A stretch of 64,000 nt of DNA from CP2-2F sp034432555 (GTDB lineage Bacteria > Chloroflexota > Anaerolineae > Aggregatilineales > UBA2796). The stretch is taken from positions 62,001 to 126,000 of the forward strand of contig DAOUBW010000038.1 in NCBI GenBank assembly GCA_034432555.1, read 5' to 3'. The notes below the pieces were generated by a model. That model saw only the letters and a list, made by a program, of their open reading frames with translations. It did no database searches and was not told the origin of the DNA. Positions 1-8,240 of this stretch are shown here, one piece after another. Positions within the stretch are counted from its first letter, which is position 1, and the number at the start of each line of letters is the position of its first letter. The position numbers and the translations under genes are program-made.

Positions 1-562
1 GCACCAAGATAAAGAGCGTGAGGGAAGGATTCAGCACAAAGACGATCACTACTGAGCCGATCAAGGTTAGCACGTTGCTGAGCAGTGAGGTGACGTTCGT
101 CGTCAGCAGCGTGCGGACAAGGTTCACATCGCTGCTGAGGCGCGAGAGAATCTCGCCCACGCGCCGCAATACGAAAAATTCGAGCGAAAGGCGCTGAATG
201 TGCGCGTAAAGCTGATTTCGCAGCCGAAAGACGATGCGCTCACCAATGAAGGCAAGGTTATAGCTCTGCACAAAGGTGAAGAATGCCTGCGCTAAAAACA
301 AGCCGATCAGTGTTAAGGTCAGCGCATTAAGCGCTTCATAGCCCTGCTCTGCCAGCACTGCACCAAGCAGATTGGCAATCACCAACGGGAAAATCAAGCC
401 TAGCCCAGTGCTGAACAGCAAGCCGAAAATGGCAATCCCCAAGCGGACGCGGTGTGGCGCAAGGTAGCCAAACAAACGCCGCCAGTTGATCGGCGTTTTA
501 GGCATGTCTTTCACCTCAGGTTTTGGGAGTGGTGCCTCGTTGTCGTCCCAGTCATCAAACAT
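1..562 (-). CDS. ABC exporter (MsbA/MDR type), N-terminal part
   Basis: Partial gene cut by the window start; the visible 187 residues are the N-terminal transmembrane domain of a fused permease-ATPase exporter of the MsbA/BmrA type. A short acidic N-terminus is followed by hydrophobic helices and by the family signature RLRNQLYAHIQRLSLEFF plus GEILSRLSSDV, the region after TM2 that leads to the coupling helix. The nucleotide-binding domain lies outside the window, so the substrate cannot be told. The ATG at 562 was chosen because it lies 9 bases after the cytochrome c gene stop; an internal ATG at 505 is an alternative. It is the last visible gene of the ccm-type operon, by position rather than by clear function. 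Confidence 0.85.
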   Translation of the reverse strand, partial: MFDDWDDNEAPLPKPEVKDMPKTPINWRRLFGYLAPHRVRLGIAIFGLLFSTGLGLIFPLVIANLLGAVLAEQGYEALNALTLTLIGLFLAQAFFTFVQSYNLAFIGERIVFRLRNQLYAHIQRLSLEFFVLRRVGEILSRLSSDVNLVRTLLTTNVTSLLSNVLTLIGSVVIVFVLNPSLTLFILV

Positions 563-571
563 AAAGTTATG

Positions 572-2500
572 TCACTCTCTCGTTGAAGGTGGTAAGGTAC
601 TTAGGCGCGCCAAAGCTGCCTTAAGCGCTTCACGCTGCGCTTGATAGGCATCTTCAGCCAGTTGCCCGCGCTCAAACTGCTCATCCAACGCGGCAATCTG
701 CGCGATGAGCGCCGCGCTTTTATCAGGGACTGCCGCTTGCGCCCGATCACGCCGACTCAGCCACAGGATCGCGCCAAGTGTGCCGATCAGGATCAACAGC
801 GCGCTAAAAATCACGATCACGATGGCTGGCTCAACCGCTGCGCCGCTTGCTGCTCCTAGCGCCACACTGATCGTGATATTGGCGTTGGCGGGCAGTGGTT
901 CGCGCAGCGTGTAGGTTGCATAGCTGCCTGTCTGCAAAACGACAGGCGACTCATCAAGGGCAAAGCGTGGATCGTTAATCTGCGCGCCGCTTGCTTGTGG
1001 CACATTTACGATCAACAGGTTGATTGGGTAGCGGTTGGGCTGATTAATCAAGATATTGGTGGCGGGAAAGGGCAGTTCGTAGCTAAATTGAAGCAGCACA
1101 ACTTCACTTGGCAGCAGTGGCGCAATGCTCACAAGGCGCGGCTGCGGCGAGTCGGCATCCACCACGCGGAAGCGCGCTGCCGATTCAGCCGCTAGGCGAA
1201 TACCCGCTGCGCCAACGGGCAGCTCAAAGGTCAGCGAAATGCGCTGATCATCGGCGGTGCGCTGATCAGTCAGGTAGATGCTTTCACCCACATTCCGAAC
1301 GCGCAGCGCACCTTGCAGCAGGGCGCGGTTTGGCGCGATCACATCTACGAAAACGCGCTGTAACTCCACCACCACAGCCGATGGATCAGGGCTGACGCGG
1401 AACAGCGGCAAGGCAATCTCAAGCGTTTGGTCGGCTGTTTCGCCCAGCAGCAGCGGCTCGCTAAATTGCGTCACGTCGTCATATTCGGTGCTGGCAACAT
1501 ACACCGCGCCGCTTTGTTTCAGAACGCCCTCAAAAGTAAAGGTTTGGTCGGCGCTTAAGGCGGTGCGGTAGCTGGCAAGCTCACGTGGGCTGTGAACACC
1601 TAACGCAATCACACGCAAGGTGATCAGCTGCCCTTCCGCAAGGGGTTCCGCAGCGCGCAGTGCGCCGCGCACGGTGAACGCCTCAGCCGCAGCAATTGCT
1701 GTTGGGCTAGGCGCGGCGCTTGTCGGTTCGGCAGCTTCTTCGGTAGCGGCGGGCGGTGCGTTCAGCGCGGCAGCATAGGCAGCCCGTTCCTCAGGTGGAC
1801 GCAGCAACAGCTCAGCGGAATCCCACGAAAGGGCGCGCAAAAAGGCAAGTGCCGCATAGCGATCTGCCTCGCTCAAATCGGTGAAAACATGGTTAGGCAG
1901 GTTGGGAATGCCCTGCGTCAGGCTTTGGAAAAGCGCCACGTCACTCTTGGCGATCAGGTAGGCAGGCTCTGTCAGATCGGGTATGTTGGCATTGCCCTTG
2001 CCAACCGCGCCATGGCAGGCGGCACAGGTCGTCTCCCAAATTTGCCCACCACGCCTGATCTGTTCGGGCGTATAGTGCAGGCTGTAAGCATAGCTCACCA
2101 CATCCCAGCGCGCTTGTTCGTCAAGGCGCGTCCGCCAAGGCGGCATCAGGCAGCTTACCGCACCGTTGTTGCCGTTGGTGGTTAGCCCGAACCATGCCAA
2201 GACAGTCTTGCCGCGGTTGTTCGGATCGGCAAGGCGGGGCTGGCAAGTAAAGGATGCCGCAACAGGACCATCCCATTGACCGGCGATGCCGTGGCACTGC
2301 GCGCAGCCTTGCCCGCCGCTGAAAAGTTCCGCGCCACGCGCCAAATCTACGCGGGCAGGCGGTCTGCCAAGGTCAGGCGGCGGTGTAGGTGTGATGGTTG
2401 GCAGCGGCACGGTGCGAATGATGGGTGGCTCGCCTGCCAAGCCGCTGCACGCAGTCAGGACTAGCAAGGTACATAAGCAGAAAGCTGTTTTTAGGCGCAT
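572..2500 (-). CDS. Two-heme c-type cytochrome lipoprotein with C-terminal membrane anchor
   Basis: Extracytoplasmic electron-transfer protein of 642 residues. A lipobox-type signal peptide (LVLTAC, Cys18) is followed by a Pro/Thr linker and two cytochrome c domains with CAQCH (66-70) and CAACH (159-163) heme motifs. A long beta-rich region without recognisable motifs follows, then one transmembrane helix near the C-terminus and a short charged tail similar to the tail of the neighbouring CcmI-like protein. An upstream in-frame ATG at 2575 would overlap the preceding gene and bury the signal peptide, so the ATG at 2500 is preferred; it lies 4 bases past that gene's stop. Its place behind ccmH/ccmG suggests co-expression with the machinery that attaches its hemes. 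The redox partner is unknown. Confidence 0.85.
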   Translation of the reverse strand: MRLKTAFCLCTLLVLTACSGLAGEPPIIRTVPLPTITPTPPPDLGRPPARVDLARGAELFSGGQGCAQCHGIAGQWDGPVAASFTCQPRLADPNNRGKTVLAWFGLTTNGNNGAVSCLMPPWRTRLDEQARWDVVSYAYSLHYTPEQIRRGGQIWETTCAACHGAVGKGNANIPDLTEPAYLIAKSDVALFQSLTQGIPNLPNHVFTDLSEADRYAALAFLRALSWDSAELLLRPPEERAAYAAALNAPPAATEEAAEPTSAAPSPTAIAAAEAFTVRGALRAAEPLAEGQLITLRVIALGVHSPRELASYRTALSADQTFTFEGVLKQSGAVYVASTEYDDVTQFSEPLLLGETADQTLEIALPLFRVSPDPSAVVVELQRVFVDVIAPNRALLQGALRVRNVGESIYLTDQRTADDQRISLTFELPVGAAGIRLAAESAARFRVVDADSPQPRLVSIAPLLPSEVVLLQFSYELPFPATNILINQPNRYPINLLIVNVPQASGAQINDPRFALDESPVVLQTGSYATYTLREPLPANANITISVALGAASGAAVEPAIVIVIFSALLILIGTLGAILWLSRRDRAQAAVPDKSAALIAQIAALDEQFERGQLAEDAYQAQREALKAALARLSTLPPSTRE

Positions 2501-2504
2501 AGAT

Positions 2505-2855
2505 TCAGGACTCGTTTTTGGGTCGGCGTGCAGCGTGGATGGCAGCTTCAAGGGTCGCCTCATGTTCTGCTTCAAGGCGCTGTGAAAGCACCGCGCCGCG
2601 CTGGATCAATGCCTCACGCTGCGGCAGATAGTCTTGATGGGTGATTTTGCCCGTCTGATAGTCAAACTCGAGATCGCGTAGCGCTTGTAGCACTGCCTCA
2701 CGCGCTTGGGCAAGCTGCTGAACAAGCGGCATTTTGCCAAATTCGACCGTGAATTCGCTCTCTGGTCTGGTGCTACGGTTCAGCAGTGGAAGTAGGATGA
2801 TCAGCAAGGCAAAAGCGCTGAAGAAGATCAGCAGCAGGTAGCCACCTAGGCTCAT
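2505..2855 (-). CDS. CcmI-like membrane-anchored cytochrome c biogenesis protein
   Basis: Short protein (116 residues) with one N-terminal transmembrane helix (about 4-25) and a cytoplasmic-type helical, charged tail containing ALRDLEFDYQTGKI and DYLPQREALIQRGA. This pattern is typical of the N-terminal part of CcmI/CycH-type proteins, which have a helix pair after the membrane anchor. The periplasmic TPR half of classical CcmI is absent, so the protein is much shorter than proteobacterial CcmI. The start overlaps the stop of the thioredoxin gene by four bases (ATGA), indicating translational coupling. A role in apocytochrome handling is inferred from family resemblance and position between ccmG and the cytochrome gene. 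Confidence 0.65.
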   Translation of the reverse strand: MSLGGYLLLIFFSAFALLIILLPLLNRSTRPESEFTVEFGKMPLVQQLAQAREAVLQALRDLEFDYQTGKITHQDYLPQREALIQRGAVLSQRLEAEHEATLEAAIHAARRPKNES

Positions 2856-3403
2856 GGCTGCGCGCCCTCTGCCAAAAGCGCCTCGATGAGTGGTCGCAAG
2901 GCACTGGCGCTGGTTGGCGCGATGATGACATGCGCGATCTTGCCCTCTCGATCAAGGATGTAGGTCTCTGGCACGCCGCGTGTGCGGAAGGCGCGTGCGA
3001 TCAGGCTGCCGTTATCATGCCCGGTTGGATACTCCACGCCAAATTCGGCGATGAAGCCGAGCGCATCGCGTTCGTTATCCAGATAGCCAACGCCGATCAT
3101 GGCAAACTCGCGGCTGCGAAATTCATCCCACACAGCGTTTAGCTCCGCCGCTTCAGAACGGCACGGACCGCACCAGCTTGCCCAAAAGTTGATCAGCACG
3201 ACTTTGCCACGCTGTTCGCTCAGGTCAAAGCGGGCGCCATCATAGGTCTGTAAGGTGAAAGCGGGCGCGAAGCCGCTGCTAAGCTGCCCTTGATTGCTCT
3301 GAAGCAGCACAAAGCCAAGCCCGATTACAATCAGCAGCGGCACAATCAGGCTGATGGGCATCAGCCATCGCCTGCGGCGTGTGTGCGGTAAGAGAGTAGT
3401 CAT
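2852..3403 (-). CDS. ccmG: Membrane-tethered thiol-disulfide oxidoreductase, CcmG/ResA/TlpA type
   Basis: Thioredoxin-fold protein of 183 residues: Arg-rich N-terminus, one signal-anchor helix (about 14-34), then a thioredoxin domain with the active site WCGPC (Cys78 and Cys81) preceded by KVVLINFWAS and followed by the cis-Pro segment GVPETYILD. This family reduces apocytochrome c cysteines outside the cytoplasmic membrane before heme ligation. The gene lies 3 bases after ccmH and overlaps the CcmI-like gene by 4 bases, so one operon is clear. ResA and TlpA look alike at this resolution; the ccmH/ccmF neighbours favour the CcmG role. Confidence 0.88.
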   Translation of the reverse strand: MTTLLPHTRRRRWLMPISLIVPLLIVIGLGFVLLQSNQGQLSSGFAPAFTLQTYDGARFDLSEQRGKVVLINFWASWCGPCRSEAAELNAVWDEFRSREFAMIGVGYLDNERDALGFIAEFGVEYPTGHDNGSLIARAFRTRGVPETYILDREGKIAHVIIAPTSASALRPLIEALLAEGAQP

Positions 3404-3406
3404 GGC

Positions 3407-3898
3407 TCAAAACAGTTCCTCTAGTTCACGTTCTATGGCAGCCTGATAGGGATCATTGGATGGCGGCACATCAGGCGGTTGTTGGGCGGGCTGCGCCTGA
3501 TTTTGGGCGCGCCAACGCCACAGCGTGAAGCCTGCCAGCACGCCAATCACGCCGATCAGGATGAGGGGTAGCGTCGTGGTTAGAAACTGCAAGGTCGGAT
3601 CGGTGGGCGTGCCGACGGCAACTTGCCCAAAGCGCGCCACAAAGTAATCGCGCACTTCCTGCTGAGACATGCCGCACGCCAACAGATCGCGCACTTGTTC
3701 ACGCCAACGCTCACAGGCATCCGTCGGGCAGACTTCAAGCGGCACATTCTCACAGACAGGGCAATACAGGCCTTTCGAGACGCGGTTCACGTCATCATCG
3801 GTGACGAGCCGTGTGCAATCAGGATTGCCCTGCGCGCTGATCGGCACGCCGAACGCCAACAAGCAGAGCAAGACGATCAAGCCAGCAGCACGACTCAT
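3407..3898 (-). CDS. ccmH: CcmH/CycL-type cytochrome c maturation protein
   Basis: Protein of 163 residues with a cleavable signal peptide (ends near SAQG), a periplasmic helical domain containing GLYCPVCEN (Cys46, Cys49), which corresponds to the family motif LRCPVCQN, the stretch SQQEVRDYFVARFG, and one C-terminal transmembrane helix (about 110-130) with a short cytoplasmic tail. CcmH acts with CcmG and CcmF in keeping apocytochrome c reduced and presenting it for heme attachment. Two additional cysteines (ACERW, LLACG) are present. Its ATG overlaps the DUF2283 gene stop by 4 bases. Confidence 0.9.
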   Translation of the reverse strand: MSRAAGLIVLLCLLAFGVPISAQGNPDCTRLVTDDDVNRVSKGLYCPVCENVPLEVCPTDACERWREQVRDLLACGMSQQEVRDYFVARFGQVAVGTPTDPTLQFLTTTLPLILIGVIGVLAGFTLWRWRAQNQAQPAQQPPDVPPSNDPYQAAIERELEELF

Positions 3899-4113
3899 GT
3901 TGTGGTCGTCTCTGGTGCAGCGTTTAGCACCGCTCGCATCAGGTCTAGCACAAATTCACGTGCATTTAGCACTTCTAGCAGCAGTGGTTCATCCTCAGCA
4001 CTTAGATGTAAGATGCTGTTACCAACCTGTTCCGCATGGTCAATAGGTTTGCCTTCTGCCAACCAGATCATCAAAATATCCTCTTGGCTATCGTAACGCA
4101 TCTTATGGCTCAT
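3895..4113 (-). CDS. DUF2283 family small protein
   Basis: 72-residue protein starting with MRYDSQEDILMIWLAE and continuing with an acidic beta-hairpin segment (HLSAEDEPLLLEVLNA), which matches the DUF2283 pattern. Members are often encoded next to a DUF4258 partner in toxin-antitoxin-like pairs, and here the DUF4258 gene lies directly upstream with an 11-base overlap. The start has an excellent ribosome binding site (GGAGG, about 7 bases before ATG) inside the 3' end of the DUF4258 gene. Its stop overlaps the ccmH start by 4 bases, so it is embedded in the ccm operon. The function is not established; an antitoxin-like role is only an inference from pairing. Confidence 0.75.
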   Translation of the reverse strand: MSHKMRYDSQEDILMIWLAEGKPIDHAEQVGNSILHLSAEDEPLLLEVLNAREFVLDLMRAVLNAAPETTTT

Positions 4114-4360
4114 AACGTTTCCTCCGTGCAGGATAAAAGGTGATTACACGCATTTCATCAGGTTCTTCCACAAAAACCACTCGCAGCAAGTGGCGCTCAG
4201 TGATTGCTCTTTGAGCAATAGGCGGCGAGACATCAGTATCAATGTGATCAGGCTGTGTCAGTGCCTCGATAACCTGTTCGGGAGTTACTGTAAAGCCCAT
4301 CTGCTGTAAGTCCACGAACTTTTTCATCGCATGTTCAGTGAACCGAATTGGTTTAGTCAT
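4103..4360 (-). CDS. DUF4258 family small protein, toxin-like partner
   Basis: 85-residue basic protein with the start pattern IRFTEHAMKKFVD, a central helix (TPEQVIEALTQPDHI) and the C-terminal signature VITFYPARRKRYEP typical of DUF4258, a small RelE/ParE-like fold family. It pairs with the downstream DUF2283 gene (overlap 11 bases) and starts 6 bases after the ccmF stop, so both small genes interrupt the ccmF-ccmH order. Toxicity or RNA cleavage is not shown by the sequence; such pairs are common as mobile cassettes. Confidence 0.72.
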   Translation of the reverse strand: MTKPIRFTEHAMKKFVDLQQMGFTVTPEQVIEALTQPDHIDTDVSPPIAQRAITERHLLRVVFVEEPDEMRVITFYPARRKRYEP

Positions 4361-4366
4361 CTAGAG

Positions 4367-6433
4367 TCAATTCCCGGCGATTTGCAGGCTGCCCGGCACA
4401 CGCGCCTCTGCCACTTTCTCCGCCAGTTCGCGGCGCGGATCAGGGTAGGCTGCCAAGAACGTGCCGATCATCAGCAGCACGCCACCCCACCAGATCAGGT
4501 TGACCAACGGATTCAGATAGACCTTAAAGGTGATCCGATCCCCTTGATGATTGGTCAGCAGCACGTAAAAATCACTCTCCAACGTCGTGTGTTGCCCTGC
4601 GATGCTCATCGGCGTGCCGCGCTCGCCGAAAAAGTCCTTGCGCGGGCGTATCTCGCCCACGTACTGCCCATCGCGGAACACGCTCACATTGGCAATGACC
4701 ATTGTGCGCCCGTCGTCAGCCGTCGCTTCAAACGCTTCATTATAGCGCATTATCATGTTGCCAAGCGTGATCGTCTGCCCAACGCTGAGCGTTTGCTGTG
4801 TCTCCTGCTGGTAGACGGTGCTTGCCACCACACCGATCCCAATCACCACAACGGCAAGGTGGATGAAATAGCCACCATAGCGGCTGCGGTTGCGTGCAAA
4901 AAGCCGATTGAGTGCCGTAACGAGATTTTCGCCACGCGCCATGCGCGCCCGCACACCGCGATAGTATTCCCACAGGGCAGTATAGCCCGCCAAGAAGATC
5001 ATGCCATAGCTTAGGAAGGCGCCCGGCTCGCGCGTGCCAAACAGGATCAGAATTAGCACAGTGCTAAGGGTCAGCATCAGCGGCACGCGCAGCGACATCC
5101 CAAGCGCACGCCATGAAGCGCGCTTCCACGCAACGAGTGGCGCCACGCCCATCAGGACATAGATCGCGCCAAAGAGCGGCACCACCACCGCAGTGTAATA
5201 TTCCGCGCCAAGCGTGATCGCCTGCCCTGTCAGCAGTTCGGTAAAGACCGGCGCATAGGTTCCCCACAGCACCATGATCACCACACCGATGAACAGCCAG
5301 TTGTTCAGGATGAACATGCTCTCGCGGCTGAGCAAGCCCTCTAGCCGATGATCAGACGCCAATTCGCCACGGCTCCAGCGCCATGCCCACAGCCCTAAGC
5401 AGCCAATAGTCGCCGCGCCGAAAAAGAGCAGCAGTGGCATTCCGATGTTGCTCTGCGCGAAGCTATGGACGCTTGCCACAATGCCGCTGCGCGTGCTGAA
5501 GGTGCCAAGAATGACCAGCAAAAAGGTGAAGATGATCAAGAACATGTTCCACGTCTTGAGCATTCCGCGCCGCTCCTGAATCATGATGCTGTGCAGAAAT
5601 GCTGTACCCGTCAGCCACGGCAGCAGCGCCACATTCTCGACCGGATCCCAGCCCCAGTAGCCACCCCAGCCCAGCACGTCATACGCCCAACGCCCGCCCA
5701 AGATCAAGCCCGCGCTCAGGAACAGCCATGCAATCAGCGTCCAGCGGCGTGTGGCGCGTATCCAGTTCGTGTTAAGCTGACCACTGGCAAGGGCTGCCAT
5801 TGCAAAGGCGAATGGAATGGTCATGCCCACATAGCCACCATAGAGCATGGGCGGATGGATGACCATGCCCAAATGTCGCAGCAGCGGATTCAAGCCCTGT
5901 CCATCACGCGGAAAGAACAACACTGCCTCTGGTGCAGGTTGAAAGACGCTTGCTACAGGCTGCGCCGCGTTGGGCAGCACCCAAAAGCGCGCAAACGGAT
6001 TCTCATACAGCACGACCAGAATCATGAAGAATGCCAGCACGATGGCTGAAAAAGTGACCATCCACGGCATAAGGCGGCGTTCGCTGCGCCAGTTGATCAA
6101 GATGGCAACGGCGACGAATGCGCTCAGCATCCACGCCCAAAACATGAGCGATCCCGGCTGCCCGCCCCACAACGCCGTGATCTTGAAAAAAGTCGGCTCG
6201 TTGATCTGCGTGACCGACCAGACGTATTGAATTTCAAAATGTCCCGTCAGTTGGGCAACCACCATCGCAAGACAGGCGATGCTCAGCAGCGGCAGGGTGA
6301 ACAATAAACTGTTGCGCGCACTCAGAATCCAGCGGTCAGCGTGATTGAGCGCACCATACATACCGATCAAGGCGGCAAAGGCGGCGCAAATGAGCGCTAA
6401 GCCTGTTGTGACAATTCCTAATTCAGCCAGCAT
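4367..6433 (-). CDS. ccmF: CcmF/CcsA-type heme lyase subunit
   Basis: Polytopic membrane protein of 688 residues, similar in length to CcmF (about 650), with many transmembrane helices. It carries the heme-handling Trp-rich signature GWGGYWGWDPVENVALLPW in the middle, preceded by the conserved HPPMLYGGYVG segment, and near the C-terminus a large extracytoplasmic loop before the last helix. CcmF joins reduced heme to apocytochrome cysteines. It starts behind a good ribosome binding site (AGGAAA) 9 bases after the FAD oxidoreductase stop. CcmA-E are not in this window, so they must be encoded elsewhere or the pathway is a variant. Confidence 0.92.
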   Translation of the reverse strand: MLAELGIVTTGLALICAAFAALIGMYGALNHADRWILSARNSLLFTLPLLSIACLAMVVAQLTGHFEIQYVWSVTQINEPTFFKITALWGGQPGSLMFWAWMLSAFVAVAILINWRSERRLMPWMVTFSAIVLAFFMILVVLYENPFARFWVLPNAAQPVASVFQPAPEAVLFFPRDGQGLNPLLRHLGMVIHPPMLYGGYVGMTIPFAFAMAALASGQLNTNWIRATRRWTLIAWLFLSAGLILGGRWAYDVLGWGGYWGWDPVENVALLPWLTGTAFLHSIMIQERRGMLKTWNMFLIIFTFLLVILGTFSTRSGIVASVHSFAQSNIGMPLLLFFGAATIGCLGLWAWRWSRGELASDHRLEGLLSRESMFILNNWLFIGVVIMVLWGTYAPVFTELLTGQAITLGAEYYTAVVVPLFGAIYVLMGVAPLVAWKRASWRALGMSLRVPLMLTLSTVLILILFGTREPGAFLSYGMIFLAGYTALWEYYRGVRARMARGENLVTALNRLFARNRSRYGGYFIHLAVVVIGIGVVASTVYQQETQQTLSVGQTITLGNMIMRYNEAFEATADDGRTMVIANVSVFRDGQYVGEIRPRKDFFGERGTPMSIAGQHTTLESDFYVLLTNHQGDRITFKVYLNPLVNLIWWGGVLLMIGTFLAAYPDPRRELAEKVAEARVPGSLQIAGN

Positions 6434-6442
6434 GATTATTTC

Positions 6443-7891
6443 CTACTTGCGCCGCAGCGCGCCCAACCCACTGAACATCATAATTGCTGGCAGCGCGAAA
6501 AGCCAGCCCAAGCAACCTAGCCGCTGCTGATAGGAACTGGTCTCGCGCACGCCTTGTGCCCGTTCGCTTGGCAGCGGCGGCACTGCTGACGGACTCAGCT
6601 CACCGGTCAGGGTGCGGCGTGCATCCCGCACCACGCCTTTGGCAACTGTCAAAAGGATAGTGCGTGTGGTCATCAAGGTGTCGGCACTGCCCATGCGTGC
6701 AGGCACACGCGCCAACACTTCCGAAACCTCAGGGCTTTCCATCAGATAGCGTCCGAGCAAGCGCTGAAAGCCATTCGACGGTGCGAGGTTAGCGCGTGCC
6801 GCCAGCGTGTTGAAATAGATGGGCAGGGTCTCTGCCTCCAGCGCCTCTTTGTAGCGCGACATGGCAGTGATATAGCCAAACGCGCCGCGCTTGTAGGCTA
6901 GGTATTGCTCAGCGAATGCCTTCGCGCTGAAAATGGCATCGTAAATACCCTGCCCACCGAGTGGGTCTTTGTGATGGACAGCATCACCGACCAACGCCCA
7001 GCCGCCACCAAATGGCTGCCGATAGTAGTTTGGCGTGTGCTTCAAGCCGCGCACTGTCGTTAGGCGCTCTGCGCCTTGCAAACGCGCCCAAATGCGCGGT
7101 GCGTTCTGCAAAAGCGCCGTGTAGAGCGCCTCTGGCTCACCCGCACCTTGCGAAAAGCGCGCAATGGTCTCAGTGTGCGCCTCGCAGACCACCGCCGTTG
7201 TGCCGTCAGCGCTATCCATCGTCAGGTAGCCCAAGCCGTCCAGCGTACCATGCGCGATCATCAGTGGCTCATCCATGTCATAGGGCTGAACGTTCCGCCA
7301 ATAGGCGTAGTAGAGCGATGTAGTCGGCGCATCATCCACATTGTAAAACGGTGCGTTCACCTTGCGCGCCACCAATGACCACCGTCCATCGGCGCCGACC
7401 ACCGTCTCGGCGTAGAAGTTTTCCAGATCGCGGCTGCCGTGCCGTCTGCCTGTGACGCCGATCACGCGCTCAGCGTCCCACAACAGGTCACTAACGCCAA
7501 AGCCTTGTAAGGCTGTGACGCCTGCTGTGTTGGCAGCCTGTTCCCACAGCGCGTTATCAAAGCGCGCCCGATCAATGGCGTAGGCATAGTCACGCCCACG
7601 ATCTTCAGGGATTACGGCGACAGCGCGGTAGTAATCCCGCGTCTCGCTGATCAATTTGCGGATTTTGGGCGTGTTATGCGCATAGGCAGCCTCATCAGCG
7701 CCAATCTCATCCAGCAGCACCATCGTGCAGGCATAGATGATTGGGCTGGAAACAGCGGGCAGGCTTGGAAAAGTTGCCCGATCCAAGAGCAAGACGCGCA
7801 AACCACCTTGCGCAAGGCGCGTCGCTAAGGTTGCGCCAGCAGGTCTGCCGCCAACGATGATCACATCAAAGCGTGCTTCTGATAAAGGCAT
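6443..7891 (-). CDS. FAD-dependent monooxygenase/oxidoreductase (PHBH-like fold)
   Basis: Flavoprotein of 482 residues: N-terminal dinucleotide-binding motif DVIIVGGRPAGATLATRLA, the second FAD motif VVGADGRWSLVARKV and the GD motif WALVGDAVHHKDPLGGQG place it in the FAD_binding_3 / geranylgeranyl-reductase-like superfamily. A hydrophobic C-terminal segment with a basic end (about 455-482) suggests membrane attachment, so a quinone or lipid substrate is plausible but unproven. The longer reading to 7954 adds a non-homologous tail before the Rossmann motif; the ATG at 7891 sits directly before it. First gene of the long minus-strand ccm-type operon. Confidence 0.8.
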   Translation of the reverse strand: MPLSEARFDVIIVGGRPAGATLATRLAQGGLRVLLLDRATFPSLPAVSSPIIYACTMVLLDEIGADEAAYAHNTPKIRKLISETRDYYRAVAVIPEDRGRDYAYAIDRARFDNALWEQAANTAGVTALQGFGVSDLLWDAERVIGVTGRRHGSRDLENFYAETVVGADGRWSLVARKVNAPFYNVDDAPTTSLYYAYWRNVQPYDMDEPLMIAHGTLDGLGYLTMDSADGTTAVVCEAHTETIARFSQGAGEPEALYTALLQNAPRIWARLQGAERLTTVRGLKHTPNYYRQPFGGGWALVGDAVHHKDPLGGQGIYDAIFSAKAFAEQYLAYKRGAFGYITAMSRYKEALEAETLPIYFNTLAARANLAPSNGFQRLLGRYLMESPEVSEVLARVPARMGSADTLMTTRTILLTVAKGVVRDARRTLTGELSPSAVPPLPSERAQGVRETSSYQQRLGCLGWLFALPAIMMFSGLGALRRK

Positions 7892-8018
7892 CGTCAAACA
7901 TCTCAAGATAACTTGTGGGCGTGATACCAGGATTGTACCAAAATTCACGTTCAATTGCCGAATGTGGCATGTGGCAAGCCTGCCGACGCGCTAGGCGATC
8001 CCCTTACCAACTCCAACC

Positions 8019-8047
8019 TTGACGGATGCCCGCCCGCCCGCTATGAT
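8019..8047 (+). promoter_or_regulatory. Sigma70-type promoter of rplJL
   Basis: TTGACG (8019-8024), a 17-base spacer and TATGAT (8042-8047) form a near-consensus promoter. Transcription would start near 8054, leaving about 187 bases of leader before the rplJ start. Confidence 0.75.
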
Positions 8048-8053
8048 TAGCCA

Positions 8054-8240
8054 TGTTCGCACCGCAGACCGCAGGTGCTGCCCAGTTGCAGCTTAATTGG
8101 TTAGCCTGCCGAGGTGAAGCACAGCAACCTTATCTTGCTGCTTCCAGCCGACTCTGAACGGCGGTCTTTTGCGCGTGTGCCAAAAGACCGCTTTTTTGGT
8201 GCTTGAACACCCTACCCTCTTGGAAAGGAGGAATGCAGCT
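8054..8240 (+). ncRNA. Ribosomal protein L10 leader with transcription attenuator
   Basis: The leader between the promoter and rplJ carries the kind of sequence seen in L10 leaders (binding site for the L10-L12 complex): CCGCAGGTGCTGCC near 8069, GCAGG (8071-8075) able to pair with CCTGC (8105-8109), and the conserved-looking GCCGAGGT just after. Downstream lies a perfect intrinsic terminator. The 5' segment GACCGC (8067-8072) can instead pair with GCGGTC (8161-8166), the terminator's 5' arm, so two exclusive folds are possible. This supports autoregulation by attenuation. Which fold L10 binding stabilises is inferred, not visible. Confidence 0.75.
8161..8197 (+). terminator. Intrinsic terminator acting as rplJ attenuator
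   Basis: GCGGTCTTTT (8161-8170) pairs perfectly with AAAAGACCGC (8182-8191), followed by six T residues, 43 bases upstream of the rplJ start and inside the leader. Its position before rather than after the genes identifies it as a regulatory terminator. Confidence 0.85.

Noticed and set aside
4331..5014. Long plus-strand reading frame inside ccmF
   Set aside because: Lies fully opposite a strongly supported gene, has His/Gln/Cys-rich composition typical of antisense frames and no ribosome binding site.
8169..8240. Upstream start of rplJ
   Set aside because: The 24 extra codons run through the attenuator hairpin and T-run; the TTG at 8241 has the ribosome binding site and the normal L10 N-terminus.
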